Shown: positions 23,768-33,870, numbered from the stretch's first letter. The stretch: 64,000 nt of DNA from Omphiscola glabra (GCA_964017045.1 OZ024794.1:21060316-21124315); one strand, 5' to 3'. Notes: a model not told the origin generated them from the sequence alone. Numbers and translations are program-made.

Positions 23768-24636
23768 TACGACCATTGGTATAACCTGCGTTATTGAATT
23801 CAGTTACACAGGGCCTCGAAATGAAAGCTTGTGTGAAAGGAGGGGGGGGGGGCTGCTCTACATATTAACTATTTCATGAGCCACGGAGGCGGCGTGCTAG
23901 GAAAAAAAATGGATATAAAAAAAAAAAAAAAACAATCCATGTTCAACCAATTTTTAGGGCGCAAATTTCCCACCTACACTTATCACAGCGGTTTGATTTC
24001 TCCGTTTGTTCATTAAAAAAAAATATGTTTGATTTTTCGTTCTCATTCAATGTAAACAAAGCTGTAGAAGACCTTTTACCGTGACCGATGAAACGGACAA
24101 TGGAATCGAGCTCATTTCTCACCCCTAGAGGCATTAAGGCATATGTATGATTTCATTAAGCGTTAAAAGCGGGACTTTGTTCCGGGTACCTGGGTTGTCG
24201 TTCTTTCCCACGCGAGCTGCTACCTGGAATCGAGATCGGGCAAAACAAGGGAGGCCACCGCTGATTACAACGGAAATGAGTTCATGTTTTTCTCGTCGGC
24301 TCCCCCCCCCCAATTGATCCATGCCGATGATGTTGGCAGGGGCGTCGGTTGTTGGACGGCTCCAGCGTCACGGTTTCATGGGAGAAATTTTTAACTATGT
24401 CATTTTCGTCGGAGTGAGGTGTACAGCTGGAATTCTAGTTGAGTCTTGAGAGATTTAGTTGTGACAACGTCGTGTCGTCGGACATTCACTGGAGATATTT
24501 AAACACTGTCACAAACATATGCACGCTCAGACGCGCACATTGAAGTTCATTCCTAGCTTTGTTTGATAAGGTCAGCATATAGAGCTGAACTTTAAATGAA
24601 TAACCAATTTCTAGACGCTCTACGTAGATGGTACTG
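23768..24636. other. unique stretch, no supported gene
   Basis: Single-copy sequence with a G run at 23842-23853 and A runs at 23902-23932. I see no supported gene. Confidence 0.4.
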
Positions 24637-24925
24637 CTACCCAACCCAAGAGAAGTTACTGCAACCCAACACAAGAGTTGTTACTACAACCCAACTCAAG
24701 AGAAGTTACTGCAGTCCAACAAAAAAGATGTTACTGTAACCCAACACAAGAGATGTTACTGAAACCCATAACGCAAGAGAAGTTACTGCAACCCATAATG
24801 CAAGAGAAGTTACTGCAACACGATAGGCGTTACTGAAACCCAACCCAAAAGAAATTACTGCAACCAAACCCAAGAGAAGTTACTGCAACCCAACACAAGA
24901 GATGCTACTGCAACCGAACACCAGC
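24637..24925. repeat. 25-bp minisatellite, about 12 units
   Basis: GAAGTTACTGCAACCCAACA repeats about every 25 bp. Units vary (GATGTTACTGTAAC, GAAATTACTGC) and one is shortened near 24815 (ACACGATAGGCG). Confidence 0.88.
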
Positions 24926-25624
24926 AATCGTGACGTGGGAACACCCACAAAATCAACGTTGCGTGTATATGGACTTCGTGGGAAAGAAGCGCCGCACAAA
25001 AGATAGTGCGCACTCCACCAGCACTATTGGCGCACGTGAGTGGGACCTTATGACTAGAGGCGTGATACTTAACGCGTGCCCCTTTCTATGCACGCTTGTC
25101 ACTACGCCACCTAACATGCGCCATTGGTCATGTCGTAACTCTCAGATTGCATCAAATTGCGACCAAGCCATTCATCTATTGAATGACTCTGTGAATTAAA
25201 GCTTTATTACTAGCAAAATTAGCCCGTAAAGCCGGCGCTGGGTTCAAAGGTCACAAAACTGGGGTGTCCAACTGCAGGCGACACTTGAGATTTTTATGAA
25301 AAGTAAACAATTCTCACGGACTTCTAAATTTAAAATAAATTTTTCCCATCGCTTTGTTAAGTGTGGTAAATTTGAGACAATGGTCGGTGAACAAAGAAGA
25401 TGTCTGGGAAACATATTTGGGTTGGTTTTTTTTTTTTTTTTTACAATAGTTTAAAGCGTTAAATTAAAATCAAATTATTCTTTTTTATTATTATTTTATT
25501 TTGTTTCGTTTTTTTTTGTTGCAAATTGTTAATTTATTAAATTTTTAACTAATTTCGCAGTTTCCTGATATCTTATCTCAATTTATCTATCTATCTATAT
25601 ATATAAATAAATGTTTGTATGTAT
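24926..25624. other. unique stretch ending in microsatellites
   Basis: No gene is supported. T-rich and A/T-rich sequence at 25425-25560 is followed by TCTA/TA microsatellite DNA at 25585-25625. Confidence 0.4.
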
Positions 25625-25900
25625 GTATATATGTCCCATATGCGTTCCAAAATCATTAATCCGATTGCGCTAAAACGTGTAGGAGTTGTCCGCAAGCCCA
25701 TAAATTTTTCAGAACTATTGCAACGATTTTAAAATATTTTGTTTGGGGCCGGGGGTAAATAAATATAATTTCCGAATGCATTCCTATAATATGCCACTTG
25801 TTCGATTGCGATAAAACTGGTTTGAGTTGTTCTGCGCACGCCCACAAAGGTTTCTGAACTAGTAACACTATTTTACATTATTCCGTTCATTTGAGCTATA
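25625..25900. repeat. diverged direct duplication, about 150-bp offset
   Basis: CGATTGCGCTAAAACGTG with GAGTTGTCCGCAAGCCCATA (25660-25700) recurs as CGATTGCGATAAAACTGG with GAGTTGTTCTGCGCACGCCC (25804-25850), each followed by TTTCAGAAC or TTTCTGAAC. It looks like an old internal duplication in a mobile element, but I cannot name the family. Confidence 0.65.
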
Positions 25901-26141
25901 TAGATATAATGTCAAACAGAGCTATTGTATGAGTAGATCAATCGCTATACAAGTTTGCGGATTAAATTTTGAAAATCCATGATTCTCACACGTACAGCTG
26001 TATGTGGCCTGCTCACGTGTCCAAATACCTTCTAATTTATTCGTTTACGCACCAGACGGAAAAAAATATTGTATATATATTTAATTTTTAAGTACTCCAA
26101 AAAAGAGTAATTAAAGCACAAACAATTTCTTTCTTTTAGGT

Positions 26142-26677
26142 GGCACTGCAACGTATGGCGGGTGATTGCGTGGCACTGCAACGTATGCCGGATGATTGCG
26201 TGGCACTGCAACGTATCCCGGATGATTGCGTGGCACTGCAATGTATGCCGGGTGATTGCGTGGCACTGCGACGTATGCCGGGTGATTGCGTGGCACTGTA
26301 ACGCATGCCGGTTGATTGCGTGGCACTACAACGTATGCCGGTTGATTGCGTGGCACTACAACGCATGCCGGTTGATTGCGTGGCACTACAACGTATGCCG
26401 GTTGATTGCGTGGCACTACAACGCATGCCGGTTGATTGCGTGGCACTACAACGTATGCCGGTTGATTGCATGGCACTACAACGTATGCCGGTTGATTGCG
26501 TGGCACTACAACGTATGCCGGTTGATTGCATGGCACTACAACGTATGCCGTTTGATTGCGTGGCACTACAACGTATGCCGGTTGATTGCGTGGCACTACA
26601 ACGTATGCCGGGTGATTGCGTGACACTGCAACGCATACCGGGTGATTGCGTGGCACTGCAATGTATGCCGGGTGATC
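26142..26677. repeat. 30-bp minisatellite, about 18 units
   Basis: GGTTGATTGCGTGGCACTAC repeats every 30 bp, followed by AACGTATGCC or AACGCATGCC. CGCATGCC and CGTATGCC alternate at 26300-26440, giving a local 60-bp super-unit. Edge units carry CACTGC instead of CACTAC. Several frames on both strands stay open because the unit is 30 bp, and none is called coding. Confidence 0.94.
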
Positions 26678-26921
26678 TCTAATATTACAGAAATAACACT
26701 CGCCAAACAAAAAAATAAATGAATAACGACATAAAACACCAAAAGACAACTTAGTTTTGGTCACTTTAGTTTTAGGTCGGCTCCTAATATTATTTTAGGA
26801 ACGGATTGATCCTATCGGATGTAGCGTAACCGCTTTAGTTTTTAAGAAATGGTCAAAATTATACAAATATTTCAGTCAATCCACATTGGGTCCCTTTTGC
26901 TCAGTTTGCTGAATAGTCATA

Positions 26922-27064
26922 TCGGGTGGCCGAGTGGTCTAAACTGAGCAAATCTCAAGTTTATGGTCTGGAGTTCAATCCCCATCAAAAGCCTATAAGC
27001 AAAAACCCTAGATCTAAGAGCAGGAAACTCTGAATTCAATCCTGCCCTCAAAAGGAAAAAAAAA
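26922..27064 (+). mobile_element. tRNA-derived SINE
   Basis: The head GGGTGGCCGAGTGGTCTAAA holds a textbook Pol III A box (TGGCCGAGTGG, 26927-26937). GAGTTCAATCCCC forms a B box about 35 bp further on. The head looks derived from a leucine- or serine-type tRNA. It runs into a body, AGAGCAGGAAACTCTGAATT, that resembles part of the SINE family at 17.7 and 18.9 kb, and ends in an A-rich tail at 27052-27064. A functional tRNA is unlikely because the acceptor stem and 3' end do not close. Confidence 0.75.
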
Positions 27065-27663
27065 TAATTTTGACTGCTACTTTATTAACCAATTATTGTC
27101 TTGTTGTGAGAAACTTTATTGCAGTCACTTAGTTTACTTTCTAGAGAACAAAAAGTTCACCCTTCCATATGTACCTGCAGCGGTGGACAGATATCAAGGA
27201 AGATAAAAGTGCACATACGTAGGAGAGTTCCATTAGCTTCTTATTCGGGAACATCCCTGAAGAGTCTATAATGTAAAGGGATCCTTCACAAGGAGTTTCC
27301 TTTGTGTAGAATAATACTTTAAAATTTCAAGTAAATCTGTTTCGTTGGTATAAAATAAGCACCTTTCATCTAGCGCACCTTTCTTTATATAATTATAATT
27401 ATGTTTCATGGTTAAAAATGATATGTGTTCATTGTGTCACAGAGTAGATCTGTCCGGAGAGAACTGATGTCATTTTTCAATCAGCGGTTCAAATATGCCT
27501 AGAAACAAGTCTAACATTGAGGCCCCCAATTTTGTGTTGGCTGGGGTTCAAATCAGAACAATACCAGACAAATAAAAAACCCAAATACCAAGAAAATGGA
27601 GGGGAATAAAGTGAGATTTTAATGGGAAAATAAAGCATGATTATTCTTTAAAAGGGGGTAAAA
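27065..27663. other. unique stretch, no supported gene
   Basis: Ordinary AT-rich single-copy sequence. I see nothing distinctive. Confidence 0.4.
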
Positions 27664-27859
27664 CAGAGGCGTAGTCAGGGGGGGCAAAGGGGGCAGATGT
27701 CACTGGGCGCTAGATTAGTTTGAGGCACCAAAATGTGCTTTGATATTATTTTATTGATGAAATTAATGGGTTTGATACTTGAAAAAAGAAAGAGGGGGGT
27801 GGGGGCGCTTTAAAATGAATCTTGTCTCTGGGCACCAAACGCTCCAGCTACGCCTCTTG
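27664..27859 (+). mobile_element. hAT-like MITE, family of 62.6 kb copy
   Basis: The left end CAGAGGCGTAGTCAGGGG and the right end CCAGCTACGCCTCTTG are inverted repeats. The core CCAAAATGTGCTTTGATATT, TTTATTGATGAAA and CTTTAAAATGAATCTTGTC is shared, in the same orientation, with 62597-62806. The flanking 8-mers (GGGTAAAA, GTAGGAAT) no longer match well, so this copy looks older than the 62.6 kb one. Confidence 0.8.
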
Positions 27860-27999
27860 GTAGGAATATCCTTGAATCAATAGTTGAAAGAAATCAGCTC
27901 ATGTGTAAGCAGATATAATCCATTAAGCTTGAGTTTATGGAGTATTGTATAGAAATTATAATAAAAGCTTTTAGTTTTAGAGGTGAAACTGTTTTCTGC

Positions 28000-28160
28000 A
28001 CTACCAGTTCTCTGTCTGTTTTATCCTGATCTGCCAATTATCTGTCTGTTTTACCCTGACCTGCCAGTTCTCTGTTTCTCTGTCTGTTTTACCCTGACCT
28101 GCCAGTTCTCTGTCTGATTAATTCTGATCTGCCAGATCTCTGTCTGTTTTATTCCTAGGC
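28000..28160. repeat. about 30-bp tandem repeat, about 5 units
   Basis: CTGTCTGTTTTACCCTGACC with TGCCAGTTCT repeats with variable spacing. One unit has an extra CTCTGTTT. The ends are diverged (ATTAATTCTGATC). Confidence 0.85.
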
Positions 28161-28547
28161 GGTATAAGTAGTAAACTAACTAACTTACTTAAGAAAATCA
28201 GCAGACCATCCAGCCAAGGCTCATAAGGTCTTCCCCAGCACACCTCCACCGCCCCCAACTGGCATTCAACCACTCCCCCAGTGGTCTCTATTCCAGTCAG
28301 GCCGCGAAGCGGCATGCCGAGGGCTCCCCGCCCCTGAGATGGCCCCACCCACCCTTCCACTCAATTGACTATGCGAGTGAGGCCGCATCAGAGAAGGGAC
28401 GCCTGGCCAGCCGGGGTGATGCTTACACAGCAACCGGGTTTAGTAAACTAAACTGCACGATCTTATTTATGGTAGTATGTTTGTCGGAGTTCATTACACA
28501 TGGCTACGAGTCCACGACCGGGTTTACATATAGCTTCAACGCTCAAC
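28161..28547. other. GC-rich unique block
   Basis: 28200-28440 is markedly richer in G and C than its neighbours (for example GGCCGCGAAGCGGCATGCC). It shows no frame that I recognise. It could be a retroelement fragment or unrelated single-copy DNA. Confidence 0.35.
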
Positions 28548-28920
28548 ATTCATTCCCTACACACTCGAAAATATAGCTTCCGATTCCAAGTACAAATTAC
28601 ATTCCCTACTCACGTTAAAATATATCGTCCGATTCCAAGTACAAATTCCATTCCCTACTCACTCCAAATTATCGCTTCCAATACCAAGTACAATTCCATT
28701 CCCCACTCACGTTAAAATACAGATTCCGATTCCAAGTACAAATTCCATTCCCAACTCACGCCAAATATATCCTCCGATTCCACGTAACATTCCATTCCCC
28801 ACTGACACCAAAATTTAGCTTACGATTCCAAGTACTAATTCCATTCCCCAGTTACACTAAAATACAGCTCTTAAGCAGAACTTCCATTCCCTACTCCCCC
28901 CATAGTACAACAGCTCTATT
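28548..28920. repeat. 49-bp minisatellite, about 7 units
   Basis: CCGATTCCAAGTACAAATTC, CATTCCCTACTCACG and TTAAAATATA repeat every 48-49 bp with substitutions and small indels. Divergence between units is high, so it is an old array. Confidence 0.88.
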
Positions 28921-29503
28921 TCATAGTTCCCCCCAAAATCAATGAACCAACGGCCAGCAGATCACGTGATATTTCCAGAGTGTACTTGCCAACATTGAAT
29001 GCTTTCTAATGGACGTGCCCATTTCCTGGGTAATAGAATATTTCATAATGAGAAGTGGGGGAGAAAAATCCCCGCCAGCACCGGTTGGCTTTTGTCCGCC
29101 TCCGGTGTCGAGGTTTGCTCTTCGGTGTCAGTATCTACGCCATCTTGTTTACACTCGGCCTCATAAGGCGTCTATGACAACCGAGAGGAACGCGTGGCAA
29201 CAAGGGGAGCAATAAATCGGGAACAGATAACTCCATTAGTTTATGTCCCAATCGCACGCCGTGTAGAGATTTTATGGTTTACATTTGTCAACGACCGGTG
29301 GAGGTCTCATAGATTTTATGTAGAACATTTTTTTCCTCCAAAGACAAGGCAAAAAAAAAATAAAATAAAAAGTGGGGGGTGAGGGTGTACGGGGTTGAAG
29401 TGTGGTGGGGGTGAAGAAGTGTAAAACAGATATGCCGAGTAGGCAGTGCAGGTTGTGTGATACGCCATTGCCGAAAGCCACACAGAAATAAACAATGAGT
29501 ATC
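28921..29503. other. unique stretch, no supported gene
   Basis: Single-copy sequence with locally GC-rich parts (29080-29260). G-rich GGGGGTGAGGGTGT words lie at 29373-29420. I see no supported gene. Confidence 0.4.
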
Positions 29504-29511
29504 TGCCGTAT

Positions 29512-29899
29512 TAGTGGTCGGCAAATCGCGGCTCTTTAGCGACCTGAGTGCGGCTCGGCCAGTCGGCCACAAATCGGTTTTGACTACGAAAAACATGGGT
29601 CTTGACAAGTTCTTTAAAAGAAATTTGGCTGTCAAATTTTTTAAAAATCGCCCTGCTGCCGATTTTTGGCTCCTTTGTCTAATGCAGGCATGCACAACAT
29701 GTGGCCCGCCAGCAACCACTTTGGGACACGCGATGTAACGAAATATTTTTTATTCGTATTAGTTTGTTAATATCCCCCCCCCCCCCCCATTTTTTTTTGG
29801 TCCTATTTTCTTTTGACCCGCACACATTTTTCGTAAAGTATCGCGGCCCGCCTTACATTTTGAGTTGTGCGGGCCTGCTAATGAGTTTGCCGACCACTG
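29512..29899. mobile_element. hAT-like element with a nested hAT-like element
   Basis: The left end TAGTGGTCGGCAAATC matches the inverted right end GAGTTTGCCGACCACTG. Flanking 8-mers TGCCGTAT (29504-29511) and TGCTATAT (29900-29907) agree at 6 of 8, and the two differences are transitions at a CpG. Left subterminal CGCGGCTC words are typical of hAT families as I remember them. It is interrupted by the element at 29685-29877. Confidence 0.75.
29685..29877. mobile_element. nested hAT-like element, 193 bp
   Basis: The left end CAGGCATGCACAACATGTGG and the right end GAGTTGTGCGGGCCTG are imperfect inverted repeats, with subterminal GGCCCGCC and GCGGCCCGCC. The direct repeat CTAATG flanks it (29679-29684 and 29878-29883), which is only 6 bp. 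It contains C and T runs and no coding sequence, and it lies wholly inside the element at 29512-29899. Confidence 0.65.
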
Positions 29900-29907
29900 T
29901 GCTATAT

Positions 29908-30401
29908 GAATATGTCGTGCTATATGATCCCGTGGGATTCACTTGGGACTTTGACACTACAACAGGTGCCCCTACAAGAAATTAGCCTTCGTAAAAACCT
30001 GAAGCTCTTTTTGCCAAGTTAACTATTTAAGACATTCAAAATTCTAACAATTTAAAAAAAAAAATCACCAGAACATTCTCAGTATCTCATTTCAGGCACG
30101 TTTAACTTAAACATGTATAGCCGAAGAGCTCAAACATCAAACAAGTTTAATAAGAATCAGGCATTGATACAAAATTGTAGGTAAGGGCAAAAATTATTTA
30201 AAAAATTGGTCGACTTTTCTAAGTTTGAAGAGTGCATTCCCTTAATTTTCTAAAGCCAGACTGCATGGCCCAGTGTAATAGGCGTCTCGTTTACTTTCAT
30301 TCATCTTTTCTGGTGAATGAACTCAAGCTGACCCCAAGTTCGGCAGCGCTGGGTGTGGCTAATTGAAAAATAGTCTCCCTTTACTTTGATTACAGCTAAC
30401 T
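29908..30401. other. unique stretch upstream of the LINE insertion
   Basis: AT-rich single-copy sequence. Around 30255-30360 there is a segment (GCATGGCCCAGTG, AGTTCGGCAGCGCTGGGTG) that may be a further repeat, but I see no second copy here. Confidence 0.35.
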
Positions 30402-30410
30402 AAAATATAT

Positions 30411-30987
30411 AAGGCCCCAGGCCCGAATTAATGGCCAGGATTGCGCAGACCACGACAGCACTAAAGAGGCTCAAGAAAATATGGAACGACAAAAATATTG
30501 CCACCAGAACCAAAATCAAGCTGATGAGCTCATTAATCCTCTACATTTTCTTATATGCCTGTGAGTCCTGGACATTAACAGCAGAAATAAAGGCGATGGA
30601 GATGAGATGTTACAGAGGCATTCTTGGCATCTGCTATAGAGACCACATCACCAATGAGCAAATAAAAGAAAGGATTCGTCAGGCAATTGGGCAATACGAT
30701 GACCTCTTGACGTTTGTTAAAAAGCGCAAACTTGAGTGGTATGGCCACGTGACCAGAAAACAAGGGCTCGCCAAAGAGATCTTGCAGGGCACTACTAGAG
30801 GAGGGAGAAGAAGAGGAAGACAAAGAAAAAGATGGGAAGATAATATCAAAGAATGGACGGGATTAAAACTAGGCGATGCTATGCCTAGGGCAGAAGACCG
30901 AGAGGAATGGAGAAGAATAGTGTACATGTCATCTGTGGCGCCCCAACGGTCGAAGGACTACAGGACCTGATGATGATGATGATGATG
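30411..30987 (+). mobile_element. 5'-truncated non-LTR retrotransposon, 9-bp TSD
   Basis: This 577-bp insertion is flanked by the perfect 9-bp direct repeat AAAATATAT (30402-30410 and 30988-30996). It holds only the C-terminal part of the reverse transcriptase frame and ends in the simple tail (GAT)n. The stop codon itself lies within that tail. Severe 5' truncation, a short simple-repeat 3' end and a target duplication are the signature of target-primed reverse transcription. The near-absent 3' UTR with a trinucleotide tail fits RTE-type elements, but the clade is inferred. Confidence 0.88.
30431..30970 (+). CDS. reverse transcriptase C-terminal fragment (LINE)
   Basis: The 179-codon frame is uninterrupted and encodes the thumb and post-polymerase region of a non-LTR retrotransposon reverse transcriptase. 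Recognisable segments are LYACESWTLTAE (about residues 61-72), MRCYRGILGICYRDHITNEQ (about 78-97), RKLEWYGHVTRK (about 123-134) and the basic GGRRRGRQRKRWEDNIKEW (about 148-166). The endonuclease, the fingers/palm and the catalytic YxDD motif lie upstream in a full element and are absent here, so no activity is expected. The first Met is probably internal to the original protein. The frame has no stops or frameshifts, so the insertion is young. It is mobile-element sequence, not a host gene. Confidence 0.9.
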   Translation: MARIAQTTTALKRLKKIWNDKNIATRTKIKLMSSLILYIFLYACESWTLTAEIKAMEMRCYRGILGICYRDHITNEQIKERIRQAIGQYDDLLTFVKKRKLEWYGHVTRKQGLAKEILQGTTRGGRRRGRQRKRWEDNIKEWTGLKLGDAMPRAEDREEWRRIVYMSSVAPQRSKDYRT

Positions 30988-31079
30988 AAAATATATGGTC
31001 TTTATTATTATTAGAATTCCGTAGAATTGTGTAAAGATATCGAGAAATGAATACAATGTGCAAATCCGGTCGAGAAGTA

Positions 31080-31476
31080 TCTATGAAACAGGCTATATAA
31101 ACGCCTAGAGAGATTGAGCGACGAGAAGAAGATGAGAAGAGTGATATTTTGAGCGTGTGCTATTTTTGATATAGAGCTTTGCTAGGAGACAGATTTGTTT
31201 ACGATGTGTGTGTGTGTGTAGATTCCTTTTCATCAAAGTACCTTTTTACAACATTGTACCGGTACAAGCCAGTTATTATACTGTAAGCCAATAGCTTTAT
31301 TTTTATTTTGTAATTTATAATTAACATAAATAAACAATTTAATCGCAATTAGCCCTGGTTTGAGTATCGTATTCTTTGTTGTTGTATTTAACATATGGTA
31401 TGGTCTTTTGGTATGTACTGTTTTAGAACGAGCCATACACTTAAATAAGAGATTAATTTCCCCATACTGATTACCC
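31080..31476 (+). repeat. dispersed repeat, possible LTR remnant, copy 2
   Basis: This is collinear with 13168-13565 in opposite orientation. On this strand it starts with GAAACAGGCTATATAAACGC, a good TATA-box context, followed about 25 bp on by GAGATTGAGCGACGAG. It then has a GT run at 31207-31221, ATTGTACCGGTACAAGCC, AATAAACAATTTAATC and AATTAGCCCTGG. The order TATA then AATAAA is that of an LTR, but no TG...CA ends or duplication could be fixed, and no internal region is present. Confidence 0.6.
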
Positions 31477-31792
31477 CCAGACTGAATGGCCCAGATTGAA
31501 TGGTCCAGACTGAATGGCCCAGACCGAATGGCCAGAAAGGTAACCATCAAACATTCCTCACTATCTAATGTTAAAGGTAAATTCAAACATTCCCCACAAT
31601 CTAATGTTAAAGGCAACATTCAAGCATCCACGAAGTATAAACAGATTAAGTAGACACACAAATTTTGTATAAAAAGGACAATTTATGTTCAGCTTCAATG
31701 ATGATTTTTACATAATACAATGTAAACGTTTCGGCAGATGACTTCATCGGTTATAATTTGCTAACGAAGCATAAACGTATGGGGGGGGGGGG
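31477..31792. other. spacer with short GAATGGCCCAGA repeat
   Basis: CAGACTGAATGGCCCAGA-type words repeat three or four times at 31481-31535. CATTCCTCACTATCTAATGT is then echoed by CATTCCCCACAATCTAATGT about 40 bp later. It includes the candidate ribozyme-like motif at 31718-31752 and a G run at 31781-31794. Confidence 0.55.
31718..31752 (-). other. Penelope-like hammerhead-type motif candidate
   Basis: The minus strand reads CCGATGAAG, a short stem-like segment, then CCGAAACGTTTAC. The pattern CNGAYGA...GAAAC resembles hammerhead ribozyme cores reported in Penelope-like retroelements. A second, diverged instance lies at 46828-46866. Position U4 of the canonical CUGANGA core is C in both, so catalysis is doubtful. 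Confidence 0.35.
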
Positions 31793-32005
31793 GTACAATG
31801 AAACATTCCGACAACTCATGCGACGCCACTGGTGCCAAGCTGTATCATCCACATGATGTTCCCTTGGGTTATCCAGCGGCGTGGAGAGAGGCGATTTGCC
31901 GTAGGGAGCCAGCTTATAATTCTGGAAGAATAATCGCAGGCCTTGTGGATTTCGTCCTGTAGTCCACACCATCGCCACATTGTGACAGGACGGATGCTAG
32001 CCCTA
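31793..32005 (+). mobile_element. SINE-like element, copy 3 (5' truncated)
   Basis: It starts within the family body at ACAATGAAACATTCCGACAA. It keeps GGTGCCAAGCTGTATCATCC, TTGGGTTATCCAGCGGCGTG, GAGCCAGCTTATAATTC, TTGTGGATTTCGTCCTG and CCACACCATCGCCACATTG, ends at ACGGATGCTAGCCC and is followed by A-rich sequence. It lacks the AATTCAAACCCGG part, so it is truncated at the 5' end like a retroposed copy. Confidence 0.75.
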
Positions 32006-32611
32006 AACAAAAAAAAGTATGGGGGGAAAACTGCTAAAATCTTAAAATTTGTATCTGACATAAACGGGACGGCTTATATGTTGTTTTTAAAAAGATGCCA
32101 AGACGACATATAAAGCAACACCACAAACATACTAGCCCCCCCCCTCCCTGGGGCTACACCATTCTATCGGAGCTGCTTTATTCAGATCCCCGGAGGCGGC
32201 ACGAAAACCCAAACTAATCTCCACCAGGCAACAAACATCCCCACTCCTATCTCTCCCCCCAAGTGACCCAGGACGCCCCTGTCATCTGACTACCCGGGCT
32301 TAAGTGAGGAAGGGGTGTATCGCCTACATCCATATTAAATCTCCCTCACATGCCGCTAGTGTTTCGCTAATTGAGAAAATTAGCACACAAAACGTCGGGG
32401 ACAATGAGCGTTTATCTGGACGAGTTGATAAGTCACGCTGGCAACCTGATACGACTTAAGTGGGGTTTGGGGGAAGGGGGGGTGAGGTAGCGGAATAGTA
32501 CTCTGAGACCTCCTGGGGAAGCAGACGTCTGGAAAGGGAGTAGAAACACACCTTGTTTGACCTTAGTTTTAGGTGGGAAATTAAATTTGTTTATAAATTT
32601 CTTTGGGTTTA
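32006..32611. other. unique stretch, no supported gene
   Basis: Single-copy sequence with a C run at 32136-32146. It is moderately GC-rich at 32150-32320. I see no supported gene. Confidence 0.4.
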
Positions 32612-32690
32612 TATTATTATCATTATTACAATTGTCTTATACAGCGCGGTACACCAGCCTGGGGCTCCGCTTACTGCGCTTCACGCAAAT
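32612..32690 (+). repeat. dispersed ATT-tailed hairpin repeat, copy 1
   Basis: An ATTATTATCATTATTA run joins TTGTCTTATACAGCGCGGTA and CCAGCCTGGGGCTCCGC. The same arrangement is at 43262-43322, and inverted at 60413-60489. The GCGCGGT...ACCGCGC words can form a hairpin. It resembles the 3' end of a retroelement with a simple-repeat tail; I do not assign the class. Confidence 0.65.
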
Positions 32691-32889
32691 ATATTGGCAA
32701 AAGTAAACATGACATTAAAAAGTTTCATACAGTTATTTAATTTAAAAAGAGCTTTTTTATCTATATATATGTATACATATTGATATATCCATCCCTCCCC
32801 ATAAACTATGTAGCATATCAAGGAGCCATCGACGGCAACCAGCTTCATCGTTTAGTGCCTATATATATATATATTAGGGTATAAAAATT

Positions 32890-33760
32890 TTGTTCCTCGG
32901 TATATCGGCATATACCTTGGTAGTTTTGGCTTACATCTCAGGCAGTTCGGCTTACTTCTTGGAAGATATAGCTTATATCTAAGTTTGCTGGACTTGCATT
33001 ATGTTCATGTTGTTTTGATTTCATGAACGCTTACATCTCGGTATGTGTTTGGCTTGTTTTCAGGAAAATATATGGAAGTTTACAACTCGAGGTTTCATTT
33101 AAATTTCTGTAGCTTCTGCTTGCATGTTTATCGATCTGGCTTACCCTAAACCATTAAGTTGGATTGCATGTCAGCAGGTTGGATTACATGTCAGCAGGTT
33201 ATAGCTTACATTTCAAAAGTCTGGCAACTCTTAAGTTGGATTACATTTTAGCAGGGTAGCTTACATTTCAATAGTCTGAGTCTGGCAACCCTTAAGTTGG
33301 ATTACATTTCAGCAGGTTAGCTTACATTTCAATAGTCTGGCAACCCTTAAGTTGGATTACAATTTCAGCAGGTTAGCTTACATTTCAATAGTCTGGCAAC
33401 CCTTAAGTTGGATTACAATTTAGAAGGTTAGCTTACATTTCAATAGTCTGGCAACCATTAAGTTAAATTGGATTACATGTCAACAGGTGGCTATAGCTTA
33501 CATTTCACTAGACTGGATAACATTTCAGCAATTTGGCTTACATCTCGAAAGGACGGCTAACATCTCAGAAGATATTGGCTTTCATTTCAGAAGTTTGTCC
33601 GAAAATCTCATTAGGTTTTCTTACATCTCCGCAGGATGGCTTACACTCAGACTGTTGGTTTATATATCAGAATGTTGGATTACATCTAAGGAGATTGGCT
33701 TGTGCCTCAGGATGTTTGGCTTAAATCATGATAGAGGTTAGAGTTCAGCTAATATCTAAG
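32890..33760. repeat. degenerate array with 55-bp homogenised core
   Basis: GGCTTACATCTCAG-like words recur every 25-30 bp throughout. Within it, 33170-33480 holds about five good 55-bp units with CTTAAGTTGGATTACATTTC, AGCAGGTTAGCTTACATTTC and AATAGTCTGGCAACC. The flanks are much more diverged, so a decayed array contains a recent local expansion. Confidence 0.82.
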
Positions 33761-33870
33761 AAAAGTTCTGTAATGTTAAGTTTAGCTTATTGAACAAGTA
33801 CACGTTGGTTTGAAGGATAACAATTTTTCATTGCCACCTTAAGAATATGAATATAGTTCAGATTGAAATA

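Noticed and set aside
26111..26764. 217-codon minus-strand frame with hydrophobic start
   Set aside because: Apart from short flanks it is entirely the 30-bp array, and four other frames are open over the same interval.
26922..26995. Functional tRNA gene
   Set aside because: A and B boxes are good, but the acceptor stem does not pair convincingly and the sequence continues into a SINE body with an A-rich tail.
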